Positions 1-5,664 of a stretch of 6,738 nt of DNA are shown piece by piece (within the stretch, counting starts at the first letter, position 1; every line of letters starts with the position of its first letter). A program made the position numbers and the translations under genes. This stretch comes from JBEIHX01 sp044375455. Lineage in GTDB: Bacteria > Pseudomonadota > Alphaproteobacteria > Caulobacterales > Aquidulcibacteraceae. The notes under the pieces were generated by a model. It did no database searches. It was not told the DNA's origin and worked only from the letters and a program-made list of their open reading frames with translations. Location of the stretch: positions 1 through 6,738 of the forward strand of contig JBILMQ010000195.1 in NCBI GenBank assembly GCA_044375455.1, read 5' to 3'.

Positions 1-563
1 GAGCCCCGCGGGAAGGTTGGCATGCCATCCTCGCCGCGCAGGGACAGAACCTGCATGGTGGAGATGTTGACCACTGCCGGCATCAGACGTTCGGCGATGT
101 CGGCGAACCCCTCCGGCGGCGGGCGTTGACCGCCAGACCCGCCAAGGGGAGCAGGCGCGGCGGGCAGGCCCGCCGGATCGGATGACGCGATATCCGCTGA
201 GACCGGCCCCGGAGCCGACGGGGCGCCTGCTTCCGGCGCCGGCGCCTCTGGCGGCAGCGCCGACGGCGCCGGCGCGGCCCGCTCGCCCGGGGCAAGGTCC
301 GCCATTTGGCCGATCGGCGCCTGCTCTGCCGGGAGAAGCGTCCAGGTGGCCTGACGCAGCAGCAGGACGGCGGTTGAACCGAGGATCAGAGCAACGAGCG
401 CGGTGACGCCGACCCGCGTCCACACGCTCCAGGCTCGCGAATGCCCGCCCGACCCGCTCCCCCATGACAGCAACCGGGACGACCGGCGTGAACCGGGCGC
501 CTCAGGCAACTGGGGGGACGAGTCTGTTGGCGACGGCGGGTCTGATGTCGACGGATCGGTCAT
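1..563 (-). CDS. HtrA/DegP-like (S1C) serine protease, N-terminal part, membrane-anchored; partial at window edge
   Basis: This open frame runs off the left edge; 187 codons are visible from ATG at 563. Residues 1-50 are polar, Ser/Pro/Arg-rich and probably cytoplasmic. Residues 51-69 form one hydrophobic helix (VGVTALVALILGSTAVLLL), and residues 80-150 are a Pro/Ala/Gly-rich linker. From about 152 comes FADIAERLMPAVVNISTMQ, the typical start of the mature protease domain in Do/DegP/DegQ proteins, followed by FPRG, where alphaproteobacterial members often have a short Pro/Gly stretch. The catalytic His-Asp-Ser triad and PDZ domains would lie outside the window and are not seen. Members of this family degrade or refold misfolded envelope proteins in the periplasm. 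An uncleaved anchor with a long linker differs from the short cleaved signal of classical DegP. AGGAG (567-571) lies only 3 nt before the ATG. The family is fairly sure; the DegP/DegQ/DegS-type subclass cannot be told. Confidence 0.82.
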   Translation of the reverse strand, partial: MTDPSTSDPPSPTDSSPQLPEAPGSRRSSRLLSWGSGSGGHSRAWSVWTRVGVTALVALILGSTAVLLLRQATWTLLPAEQAPIGQMADLAPGERAAPAPSALPPEAPAPEAGAPSAPGPVSADIASSDPAGLPAAPAPLGGSGGQRPPPEGFADIAERLMPAVVNISTMQVLSLRGEDGMPTFPRG

Positions 564-630
564 CGGCTCCTGCTATCGTTCGAATCTGGCCGATGCGAGG
601 CCGACATTCGCCACGCAACCGATCGCTCGG

Positions 631-1782
631 TCAGGCGGCCCGGGCCCCCGCTGCGGTCAGAGCGGCGTACCGGCGCAGATGGTGGTCCACATTGCCGAAC
701 TGAGCGTCGATCATCGTCAGGCGCTTGAAGTAATGCCCGACCTTTAGTTCATCGGTCATGCCCATGCCGCCATGGATCTGGACCGCGGACTGGCCGACAA
801 ATCGCCCGGCTTTGCCAATCTGCACTTTCGCTGCCGAGCAAGCCTTCATGCGCTCCGCCTCGCTTTCATCAAGCTTGAGGGCGGCCATGTAGGCGACCGA
901 GACGGATTGTTCATAGGCCATGAACATGTCGACCATGCGGTGCTGCAGAACTTGGAAAGAGCCGATCGGGACGCCGAACTGCTTGCGCTGCTTGGCGTAA
1001 TCGACCGTGGTGTCATGCAGCACCTTCATCGCGCCGATCGCTTCCGCACTGAGGGCAGCGATCGCTTCATCAGCGGCGCGCTCCAGGAGCCCCAGTCCGG
1101 AGTCAAGCGAGCCAAGCAAAGCATCGCCGCCAAGCGCGACATTTTCGAAATAGACCTCAGAGGCGCGCAGTCCGTCGACGGTGGGATAATCGCGGGTGGT
1201 AACCCCTTTGGCCGCCTTCGGCACGATGAACAGGCTTACGCCTGCGCTGTCGCGCTGCGCGCCTGCGGTGCGTGCACTGACGATAAGATGATCGGCCCAC
1301 GGCGCACCAAGAACCACCGCCTTATGCCCGTTTAGCACGAAACCTGCACCATCCTTGCGCGCTGTCGTCGCGAGGTCAGCAAGATTGTAGCGACCCTTGG
1401 GCTCGCCATAGGCGGCGGCGAAAACAGACTGTCCAGCAATGATGGCGGCGAGATGCTCGTCCTTCTGGGCCTGGCTTCCTGCGCGCGCCAGAAGTCCGCC
1501 GGCAATGACCACCGTCGCAACGTAAGGCTCCACGACCAACGCCTTGCCGAACTCTTCCATGACCACCAGCACGTCGACAGGGCCGCCGCCCAATCCGCCG
1601 TCCGCCTCACCGAACGGCGCGGCAAGAAGGCCCATTTCCGCGAACGCTTCCCAATGCCCGCGGTTCCAGCCAGCGTCCGATTTGACGATCGCACGACGCT
1701 TGTCGAAGTCATAATTCTGCTCGACGAATTTCGCGATCGAATTGCGCAACAGCGTCTGTTCTTCGCTGAAATTGAAGTCCAT
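631..1782 (-). CDS. Acyl-CoA dehydrogenase, small subunit type (PimD-like, FAD-binding partner)
   Basis: This is a 383-aa acyl-CoA dehydrogenase fold: an N-terminal helical domain (1-115), a beta middle domain (about 120-225) and a C-terminal helical domain (230-375). FAD-binding features of the C-terminal domain are present: RKQFG at 266-270 and QIHGGMG at 335-341. Two usual features are degenerate. The middle-domain signature is only YGEPKGRYNLADL, and the YEGT motif carrying the MCAD-type catalytic Glu is replaced by FGNVDHH near 362-368. That pattern and the length resemble the small subunit of pimeloyl-CoA dehydrogenase (PimD) and the partner chains of actinobacterial alpha2beta2 dehydrogenases. 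It probably acts with the large subunit encoded just upstream, oxidising an acyl-CoA to the 2-enoyl-CoA and passing electrons to electron-transfer flavoprotein; the substrate is unknown. The ATG at 1782 has GAGGAG (1791-1796) 8 nt upstream. Pimeloyl-CoA specificity is only an analogy, as no other pim genes are visible. Confidence 0.9.
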   Translation of the reverse strand: MDFNFSEEQTLLRNSIAKFVEQNYDFDKRRAIVKSDAGWNRGHWEAFAEMGLLAAPFGEADGGLGGGPVDVLVVMEEFGKALVVEPYVATVVIAGGLLARAGSQAQKDEHLAAIIAGQSVFAAAYGEPKGRYNLADLATTARKDGAGFVLNGHKAVVLGAPWADHLIVSARTAGAQRDSAGVSLFIVPKAAKGVTTRDYPTVDGLRASEVYFENVALGGDALLGSLDSGLGLLERAADEAIAALSAEAIGAMKVLHDTTVDYAKQRKQFGVPIGSFQVLQHRMVDMFMAYEQSVSVAYMAALKLDESEAERMKACSAAKVQIGKAGRFVGQSAVQIHGGMGMTDELKVGHYFKRLTMIDAQFGNVDHHLRRYAALTAAGARAA

Positions 1783-1933
1783 CGGGGTGTCTCCTCAGTA
1801 AGTCCAATGGGCGTCACCCCTGCGGGCGGTCCCTTGCGATTGGGTCGGCCGCCCCGTCGAAGCGGCCGGCGCCCGGGGTAGAGCTCCGGGCGTCACACGT
1901 GACGACATGGCGTCGGCGCTGCGCTGCGCCGCC
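1783..1933 (-). other. Intergenic spacer between dehydrogenase subunits with inverted and direct repeats
   Basis: The 151 nt between the two dehydrogenase genes hold no credible gene. They contain three visible repeats. One is an inverted repeat GCCCGG-N9-CCGGGC (1871-1891). Another is a palindrome CGTCAC-AC-GTGACG (1891-1904). The third is a 9-nt direct repeat GGGCGTCAC at 1809-1817 and 1888-1896. The hairpin has no T-run after it on the transcript, so it is not a standard intrinsic terminator. It could set relative expression or mRNA stability of the two subunits, or be the remnant of a small dispersed repeat. Both uses are inference. Confidence 0.5.
1791..1796 (-). promoter_or_regulatory. 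Strong ribosome binding site of the small dehydrogenase subunit
   Basis: GAGGAG on the minus strand lies 8 nt before the ATG at 1782. It is a near-perfect anti-SD match and fixes the start as MDFNFSEEQ. It also shows that the small subunit is initiated independently, not by coupling to the large subunit 151 nt upstream. Confidence 0.75.
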
Positions 1934-3127
1934 TCACAGACCGAGCACCATCTTGGCGATGATGTTGCGCTGAATCTCGTTCGAGCCGCCGTAGATCGAG
2001 GTCTTGCGCATGTTGAAATAGTTCGGCGCCGACTGATGGGCGTAATCAGGCCCGATCGGGAAAGCGTTTTCCCCATCGGTCGGAAATCCCCGGAAATATG
2101 GTGCGCCGTAGGCGCCGACCGCCTCCAGGGCAAGTTCAGTCAGTCGCTGCTGGATCTCAGTGCCTTTGATCTTCAGCAGCGAGCTCTCCACGCCCGGTCC
2201 GCGGCCCTGAGCTTCATTGGCGAGAACGCGCAGCTCCGTGTACTCAAGCGCAAGCAGGTCAATCTCCAGGTCAGCGAGCTTGCGCGCGAATTCCGGGTCC
2301 TGTGACAGCGGCGCGCCGTCCTGCAGTTCGGTGTGGGCCATGCTGCGCAACCGCTCTACCCCGCGTTTGGAGCGGGCGACGCCGGCGATGCCGGACCGTT
2401 CGTGGGCGAGCAGGAACTTGGCGTAGGTCCAGCCCTTGTTCTCCTGGCCCACCAGGTTTTCGACCGGCGCCTCGACGTTGTCGAAGTAGACTTCGTTGAC
2501 CTCATGGCCGCCGTCCATCGTGATGATTGGTCGAACCGTGATGCCTGGCGACTTCATGTCGATCAGCAGAAAGGAGATGCCCTCCTGCGCCTTGGCCGTC
2601 GGGTCAGTTCGCACGAGACAGAAGATCCAGTCGGCGTATTGAGCCAGAGTCGTCCAGGTTTTCATCCCGTTGACCACATAGACGTCGCCGCGCCGCTCCG
2701 CCTTGGTCTTGAGGCTGGCGAGATCCGATCCTGCCCCTGGCTCCGAATACCCTTGGCACCACCAGTCGTCGCCGGAGAGAATTCCCGGCAGAAAGCGCTT
2801 CTTCTGCTCTTCTGAGGCGAAGGTGTAGATAACGGGGCCAACCATCGAGAGACCGAACGGAAGGAGCGGCACGGTTTCCATCCGGGCGTTTTCCTCAGAC
2901 CAGATGTAGCGCTGCGTGGAACTCCAACCCGTACCGCCATAGGCGACCGGCCAGGCAGGCGCGACCCAGCCCTTTTGATGCAGCACTTTGTGCCACGCCA
3001 GGAAATCTTCGCGCTCCATGTCGTCGCGACCCTTGAGATCGCGAAGCCGGTGCGGGTAATGCTCGGTAATGAAGGCGCGCACCTCTGCGCGAAACGCCTG
3101 TTCTTCGGCCGTGAATTCAAGATCCAT
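1934..3127 (-). CDS. Acyl-CoA dehydrogenase, large subunit type (PimC-like, catalytic partner)
   Basis: This is a 397-aa acyl-CoA dehydrogenase. The N-terminal helical domain opens with MDLEFTAEEQAFRAEVRAF. The middle domain keeps the flavin-site signature YSEPGAGSDL (127-136) and KTWTT (156-160). The C-terminal helical domain ends IYGGSNEIQRNII. In that last motif the Glu of the usual YEGT is Gly, and the QxxGGxG and RxQFG FAD motifs are absent. A candidate replacement base is Glu243 in LLAHERSG, which by eye matches the position used by isovaleryl-CoA dehydrogenase and by the catalytic chains of mycobacterial alpha2beta2 enzymes. The protein therefore seems to need the small subunit to complete its flavin site. 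The start at 3127 is chosen because MDLEF is the family N-terminus and GGAG (3138-3141) precedes it by 10 nt. An in-frame extension to 3217 would run into the promoter. The substrate is unknown; PimC-like is the closest name. Confidence 0.88.
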   Translation of the reverse strand: MDLEFTAEEQAFRAEVRAFITEHYPHRLRDLKGRDDMEREDFLAWHKVLHQKGWVAPAWPVAYGGTGWSSTQRYIWSEENARMETVPLLPFGLSMVGPVIYTFASEEQKKRFLPGILSGDDWWCQGYSEPGAGSDLASLKTKAERRGDVYVVNGMKTWTTLAQYADWIFCLVRTDPTAKAQEGISFLLIDMKSPGITVRPIITMDGGHEVNEVYFDNVEAPVENLVGQENKGWTYAKFLLAHERSGIAGVARSKRGVERLRSMAHTELQDGAPLSQDPEFARKLADLEIDLLALEYTELRVLANEAQGRGPGVESSLLKIKGTEIQQRLTELALEAVGAYGAPYFRGFPTDGENAFPIGPDYAHQSAPNYFNMRKTSIYGGSNEIQRNIIAKMVLGL

Positions 3128-3196
3128 GGAATGCGAGCTCCGCCTTGCCGGTTTGACCGGATCCTGGGTTATGCGACTGATTGGAATGGACACAAG

Positions 3197-3224
3197 ATCA
3201 TAGAGAGCGGCGCGCACGGTTCAA
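3197..3224 (-). promoter_or_regulatory. Promoter of the acyl-CoA dehydrogenase operon
   Basis: On the minus strand TTGAAC (3219-3224) and TATGAT (3197-3202) are separated by 16 nt. They match the sigma-70 consensus at 4 of 6 and 5 of 6 positions. Transcription would begin near 3190, giving a leader of about 63 nt before the large-subunit ATG at 3127. A 15-nt palindrome abuts the -35 box on its upstream side. Assigned by eye; no start-site data. Confidence 0.55.
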
Positions 3225-3226
3225 GG

Positions 3227-3241
3227 ATGACGAGGCGTCAT
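3227..3241. promoter_or_regulatory. Candidate operator palindrome next to the dehydrogenase promoter
   Basis: ATGACG-AGG-CGTCAT is a perfect 6-nt inverted repeat with a 3-nt centre. It spans about -37 to -51 relative to the inferred start near 3190 and begins 2 nt upstream of the -35 hexamer. This location suits an activator, or a repressor that blocks polymerase. No regulator gene is in the window, so the protein that would bind is unknown. Confidence 0.4.
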
Positions 3242-3422
3242 GCCCACCGCGCGCCACACCGCCCGGTTCGCGAGGCTGCGCTGGCGGCGCTCTGCAGGGA
3301 AGTGTTGCGGGGGCGCCACCTGGATGGATTGACCCCGTCACCTTAGACCCGCATGGTCGCCCTGGCCGGGCAACAGCGCCGATTGGTGCTGCAGCGACCC
3401 GGTCCGCACCCAGAGAGCTGCC
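3242..3422. other. Remainder of the divergent intergenic region
   Basis: This is the rest of the 295-nt gap between the dehydrogenase genes (leftward) and the DUF1289 gene (rightward). I see no gene with family resemblance. A weak rightward promoter candidate is TTGACC (3329-3334) with CATGGT (3352-3357) at 17-nt spacing. The -35 is good (5 of 6) but the -10 is poor (3 of 6). Confidence 0.35.
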
Positions 3423-3689
3423 ATGTCCTCCCCCGCTGTGCCTGCCAAGTCCCCATCCGCTTCCGATCGTGATTCGGCTGGCGGATCCGCTCTGGGCGTC
3501 ATCGCGACACCGTGCATCCGGGTGTGCGCCGTTGATGGCGAGTCGGGTTTGTGTCTTGGCTGCCACCGCACGCTGCGTGAGATCGCCGGCTGGGCGCGCC
3601 TCAGCGATGGCGAGCGCCAGTCGATCATGGCGGGCCTTGCCGCCCGGCGTGGCCGCATTGACCCGCGGAAGCTTGGATTGGCGGGATGA
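3423..3689 (+). CDS. DUF1289-family small four-cysteine protein
   Basis: This 88-aa protein has the DUF1289 signature. CIRVC (31-35) is followed by GLCLGCHRT (42-50), EIAGW (53-57) and a short helix with SDGER (61-65). The cysteines 31, 35, 44 and 47 have spacing C-x3-C-x8-C-x2-C, suggesting a bound metal (zinc or an iron-sulfur cluster); this is inferred, as the family's function is not established. Residues 1-28 form a Ser/Ala/Pro-rich extension beyond the usual core, with no clear signal peptide, so a cytoplasmic location is expected. AGAGAG sits 5 nt before the ATG. The stop codon overlaps the start of the next gene as ATGA, so the two are probably co-translated. This links a cytoplasmic cysteine protein to a small membrane protein and, beyond it, an aspartic protease. 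Confidence 0.88.
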   Translation: MSSPAVPAKSPSASDRDSAGGSALGVIATPCIRVCAVDGESGLCLGCHRTLREIAGWARLSDGERQSIMAGLAARRGRIDPRKLGLAG

Positions 3690-3955
3690 GCTGGCGCATC
3701 GTCGTGCTTCTCACCATCGCTCTGGCCGCGGGGGGAGTGTATGTCCTTGGCCCACAGATAAGCCCTGTTCTGCGCGAGGAAAGCGCCCGCATCAACGCCG
3801 TCTGGTCAATATTGGTCGCCGGCCTCGCGTTGGGCTGGGTGCGTGGTCTTAGGGGCGTGCGGCTTCCAACGGCGCTGCGCTACGGTCTGATCTGGGCGAC
3901 GATCATCGCCGCACTGACCCTCGCCTACCGGTTTCGAAACAGCATAGGTCCCTAG
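3686..3955 (+). CDS. Small three-helix membrane protein resembling the membrane domain of TIGR02281 aspartic proteases
   Basis: This is an 89-aa protein with three predicted membrane helices: about 4-22, 37-52 and 65-81. The loop between helices 2 and 3 is Arg-rich (WVRGLRGVRL) and should be cytoplasmic, placing the N-terminus inside and the C-terminus in the periplasm. From memory of the family, the segment ALRYGLIWATIIAALTLAYR looks like the last membrane helix found just before the protease domain of TIGR02281 proteins. It also matches the corresponding segment of the protease encoded next, with the same spacing from Trp40 to Ala-Leu-Arg (63-65) to Trp70. No protease domain follows: the frame ends in TAG, and the next gene is in another frame. 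The ATG overlaps the stop of the DUF1289 gene (ATGA), which implies translational coupling. Function unknown; it could assemble with the neighbouring protease in the inner membrane. Confidence 0.75.
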   Translation: MSWRIVVLLTIALAAGGVYVLGPQISPVLREESARINAVWSILVAGLALGWVRGLRGVRLPTALRYGLIWATIIAALTLAYRFRNSIGP

Positions 3956-4058
3956 CCGCGCCGACCGCAATGACCGCGCCGAGGTCCGCGGGCCAGTCCT
4001 CTCCATTTTTGATAGATTTTTCCGCCTTCTGTGACGCGCGTCGAATAAGGCTCGCGTC
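3956..4058 (+). other. Spacer before the aspartic protease with an AT-rich patch
   Basis: These 103 nt carry no gene. An AT-rich stretch at about 4008-4021 includes TTGATA, a 5-of-6 match to a -35 box, but no convincing -10 follows at the right distance. The patch contrasts with the GC-rich surroundings and may mark a separate promoter for the protease. No terminator-like hairpin with a T-run is visible. Confidence 0.3.
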
Positions 4059-4793
4059 ATGAGCGCCCGTCTCGACATCGTCAGCGCCTTAATCCTGTTT
4101 GCGGCGGCCATCGCTATGATTGCTGCGCGCGAACCGCTGGCCACGAGTTTCGCCCTACCGGGTGGCGCAACAGGATGGTGGTTTCCCGTCGCACTGGTCG
4201 GATTGGTCAGCGCGGCCTCGTTAACGTCTGACCCAACCGATCAGCGATCGGCAGTCCGCCAGGCCCTCTCATGGCTCGGCGTCGGGGTTGTTGCTGCCGG
4301 CATGCTTGGATGGTCGCTCGACGGGGGTCGTCTGCTTGGCCGCGCCCCACTGCCGGCGCCGGCCGCAGAGAGTGCAAAGAGCGGATCGCGCGAAGACCTC
4401 GCCGTGCTTGCGCCGGCGGGCGGCGGTCAGGCTGCCGCGCTGGCGAAAGCGCAGGATGGTCACTTCTGGGCGGAGTCAAACGTCAATGGCGTGCGGATCC
4501 GATTCATGGTCGACACCGGCGCCAGCATCGTCGCGCTGACGCCCGATGACGCCCTGCGCGCCGGCGTGGCTCTCGACAAGCTTGCCTATACCGTTGATGT
4601 GCGCACCGCGAACGGCGTGATCCAAGCGGCCTATGTTACGCTCGAAAGCGTCCAGATCGCCCAGATCCGGCTTGAGGACGTGCAGGCGGTCGTTGTGCCG
4701 CAAGGGCTTGAAACGTCTCTGCTCGGCATGAGCTTCCTCGGTCGCCTGCAGCGGTTCGAGGCGAGCCAGAACACCCTCATCCTCCGGCTCTAG
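4059..4793 (+). CDS. Membrane-anchored retropepsin-like (clan AA) aspartic protease, TIGR02281 type
   Basis: This is a 244-aa protein. The N-terminal part has three membrane helices (about 7-22, 38-54, 68-85), then a linker (90-130), then a retropepsin-like domain (about 133-244). The catalytic motif is FMVDTGASIVALT, with Asp152 in DTGAS (152-156). A flap-like strand follows (TANGVIQAAYV, 183-193), then the second hydrophobic-Gly motif LLGMSFLGRL (221-230). One DTG per chain means the active enzyme must be a dimer, as in retroviral proteases. By charge distribution the N-terminus is inside and the protease domain periplasmic. The helical region is almost co-linear with the 89-aa protein encoded upstream. 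AAGG lies 8 nt before the ATG. The TAG stop (4791-4793) overlaps the stop of the convergent transporter gene. Substrates of this family are not established. Confidence 0.9.
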   Translation: MSARLDIVSALILFAAAIAMIAAREPLATSFALPGGATGWWFPVALVGLVSAASLTSDPTDQRSAVRQALSWLGVGVVAAGMLGWSLDGGRLLGRAPLPAPAAESAKSGSREDLAVLAPAGGGQAAALAKAQDGHFWAESNVNGVRIRFMVDTGASIVALTPDDALRAGVALDKLAYTVDVRTANGVIQAAYVTLESVQIAQIRLEDVQAVVVPQGLETSLLGMSFLGRLQRFEASQNTLILRL

Positions 4794-5605
4794 CCAAGCA
4801 CCGCATCGCTCAGCATCAAGCCGGATATGAGAAGGAAAACGACGCCAAACGACCGTTTCAGCACGGCCCTGGGCAGGGCGTGCGCGAGGCGTGCGCCCAA
4901 GGGCGCGCTCAGCGTGGTAAGCGCGCCGATCAGAATGAATCCAGGCAGGTTGACGTACCCGAGGGACAGGGGCGGGCGACCTGCTTCGGCCCAGCCCGCG
5001 AAGATCAACCACAGGGCCGCCGGAACGCCGATTGCGGCCCCGAAGCCGGATGCGGTGGCGACCGCTTGATGAATGGGCCGGCCGTACAGCGTCATCAATG
5101 TGGCCCCGAAGGCGCCGCCGCCGACGCCCATGACGGCGGAGGCGGCGCCGATCGCACTGCCGATGACAGCGCGCGGTGCGCCGGTCGGCAAGTCTGAGGC
5201 GAGGCGCCAGGCTGCGGTTGACAGCATGAAATGAGCAGCCACCACGATGCCGAGGCCGCCAAACACAAGCTGCAGGCCTGTGGCCGAAAGAGCCCCGGCG
5301 ATGACTGCGCCGCCAGCAGCCCCGGCGCCGACCCAGGGCGTCCAGGCGCGCAGCATAGCAAAATCTACCGCGCCCTCACGGGCATGGGCGTTCAGACTGG
5401 AGACGGATGTGGCGATGATCGTTGAGAGCGATGTCGCAACGGCGACATGCAGGGCCGTGGCGGTGTAGCCAAGCAGAGACAACAGCCCGTAAAGGGCAGG
5501 CACGATGATGACCCCGCCGCCGATGCCGAACAAACCCGCTAGGATCCCGGCGACAAAACCGGCCGCCGCCAGCAGAACTGCATAAAGTAAAACGTCTGAC
5601 GCCAT
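4790..5605 (-). CDS. TauE/SafE-family sulfite exporter-like membrane transporter
   Basis: This is a 271-aa, strongly hydrophobic protein with about eight membrane helices and the internal duplication of the TauE/SafE family (formerly DUF81). The first repeat has AGILAGLFGIGGGVIIVPAL (19-38) followed by HVAVATSLSTII (53-64). The second has AASAVMGVGGGAFGATL (154-170) followed by HQAVATASGFGAAIGVPAAL (179-198). The C-terminal helix SFGVVFLLISGLML is also typical. Family members move sulfite, sulfoacetate or other organosulfonates and small anions across the inner membrane; the substrate here cannot be told, as no sulfur-metabolism gene is nearby. The ATG at 5605 is preferred because AAGG lies 6 nt upstream; the longer in-frame alternative would start at TTG (5641). 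It lies 59 nt after dusA on the same strand and may share its transcript. Its TAG stop overlaps that of the convergent protease gene. Confidence 0.88.
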   Translation of the reverse strand: MASDVLLYAVLLAAAGFVAGILAGLFGIGGGVIIVPALYGLLSLLGYTATALHVAVATSLSTIIATSVSSLNAHAREGAVDFAMLRAWTPWVGAGAAGGAVIAGALSATGLQLVFGGLGIVVAAHFMLSTAAWRLASDLPTGAPRAVIGSAIGAASAVMGVGGGAFGATLMTLYGRPIHQAVATASGFGAAIGVPAALWLIFAGWAEAGRPPLSLGYVNLPGFILIGALTTLSAPLGARLAHALPRAVLKRSFGVVFLLISGLMLSDAVLG

Positions 5606-5664
5606 CTCGAGCCTTGTGATCTGATCGCCGCGCGCGCACAAGCGCCACGATAGAAGCAGGGCGA

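Noticed and set aside
236..247. GGCGCC-rich palindromic stretch in the HtrA gene
   Set aside because: It encodes the Pro/Ala linker, and low-complexity Pro/Ala codons at high GC explain it.
618..631. Hairpin ACCGA-TCGC-TCGGT at the end of the small dehydrogenase gene as a terminator
   Set aside because: The stem is only 5 nt, it touches the stop codon, and no T-run follows in the direction of transcription.
182..747. Three plus-strand open frames of 74-114 codons over the HtrA start and the following gap
   Set aside because: They are antisense to the HtrA N-terminus, which has a clear membrane helix and a family motif. Their own translations show no domain or helix pattern.
772..1335. Long plus-strand open frame of 187 codons inside the small dehydrogenase gene
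   Set aside because: It is antisense to a clearly recognisable dehydrogenase. The translation shows no family resemblance and is explained by high-GC codon bias.
3128..3217. In-frame N-terminal extension of the large dehydrogenase subunit to 3217
   Set aside because: The extra 30 residues lie before the family N-terminus MDLEF, and the extension would cover the -10 box of the best promoter.
3686..4793. The 89-aa protein and the protease as one gene broken by frameshift
   Set aside because: Each has its own complete three-helix domain and start codon, and they are separated by 103 nt of non-coding-looking sequence. Duplication fits better than a break.
4476..5012. Minus-strand open frame of 178 codons spanning the end of the aspartic protease and the end of the transporter
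   Set aside because: It overlaps two well-supported genes in other frames, and its Arg/Pro-rich composition is that of a high-GC shadow frame.
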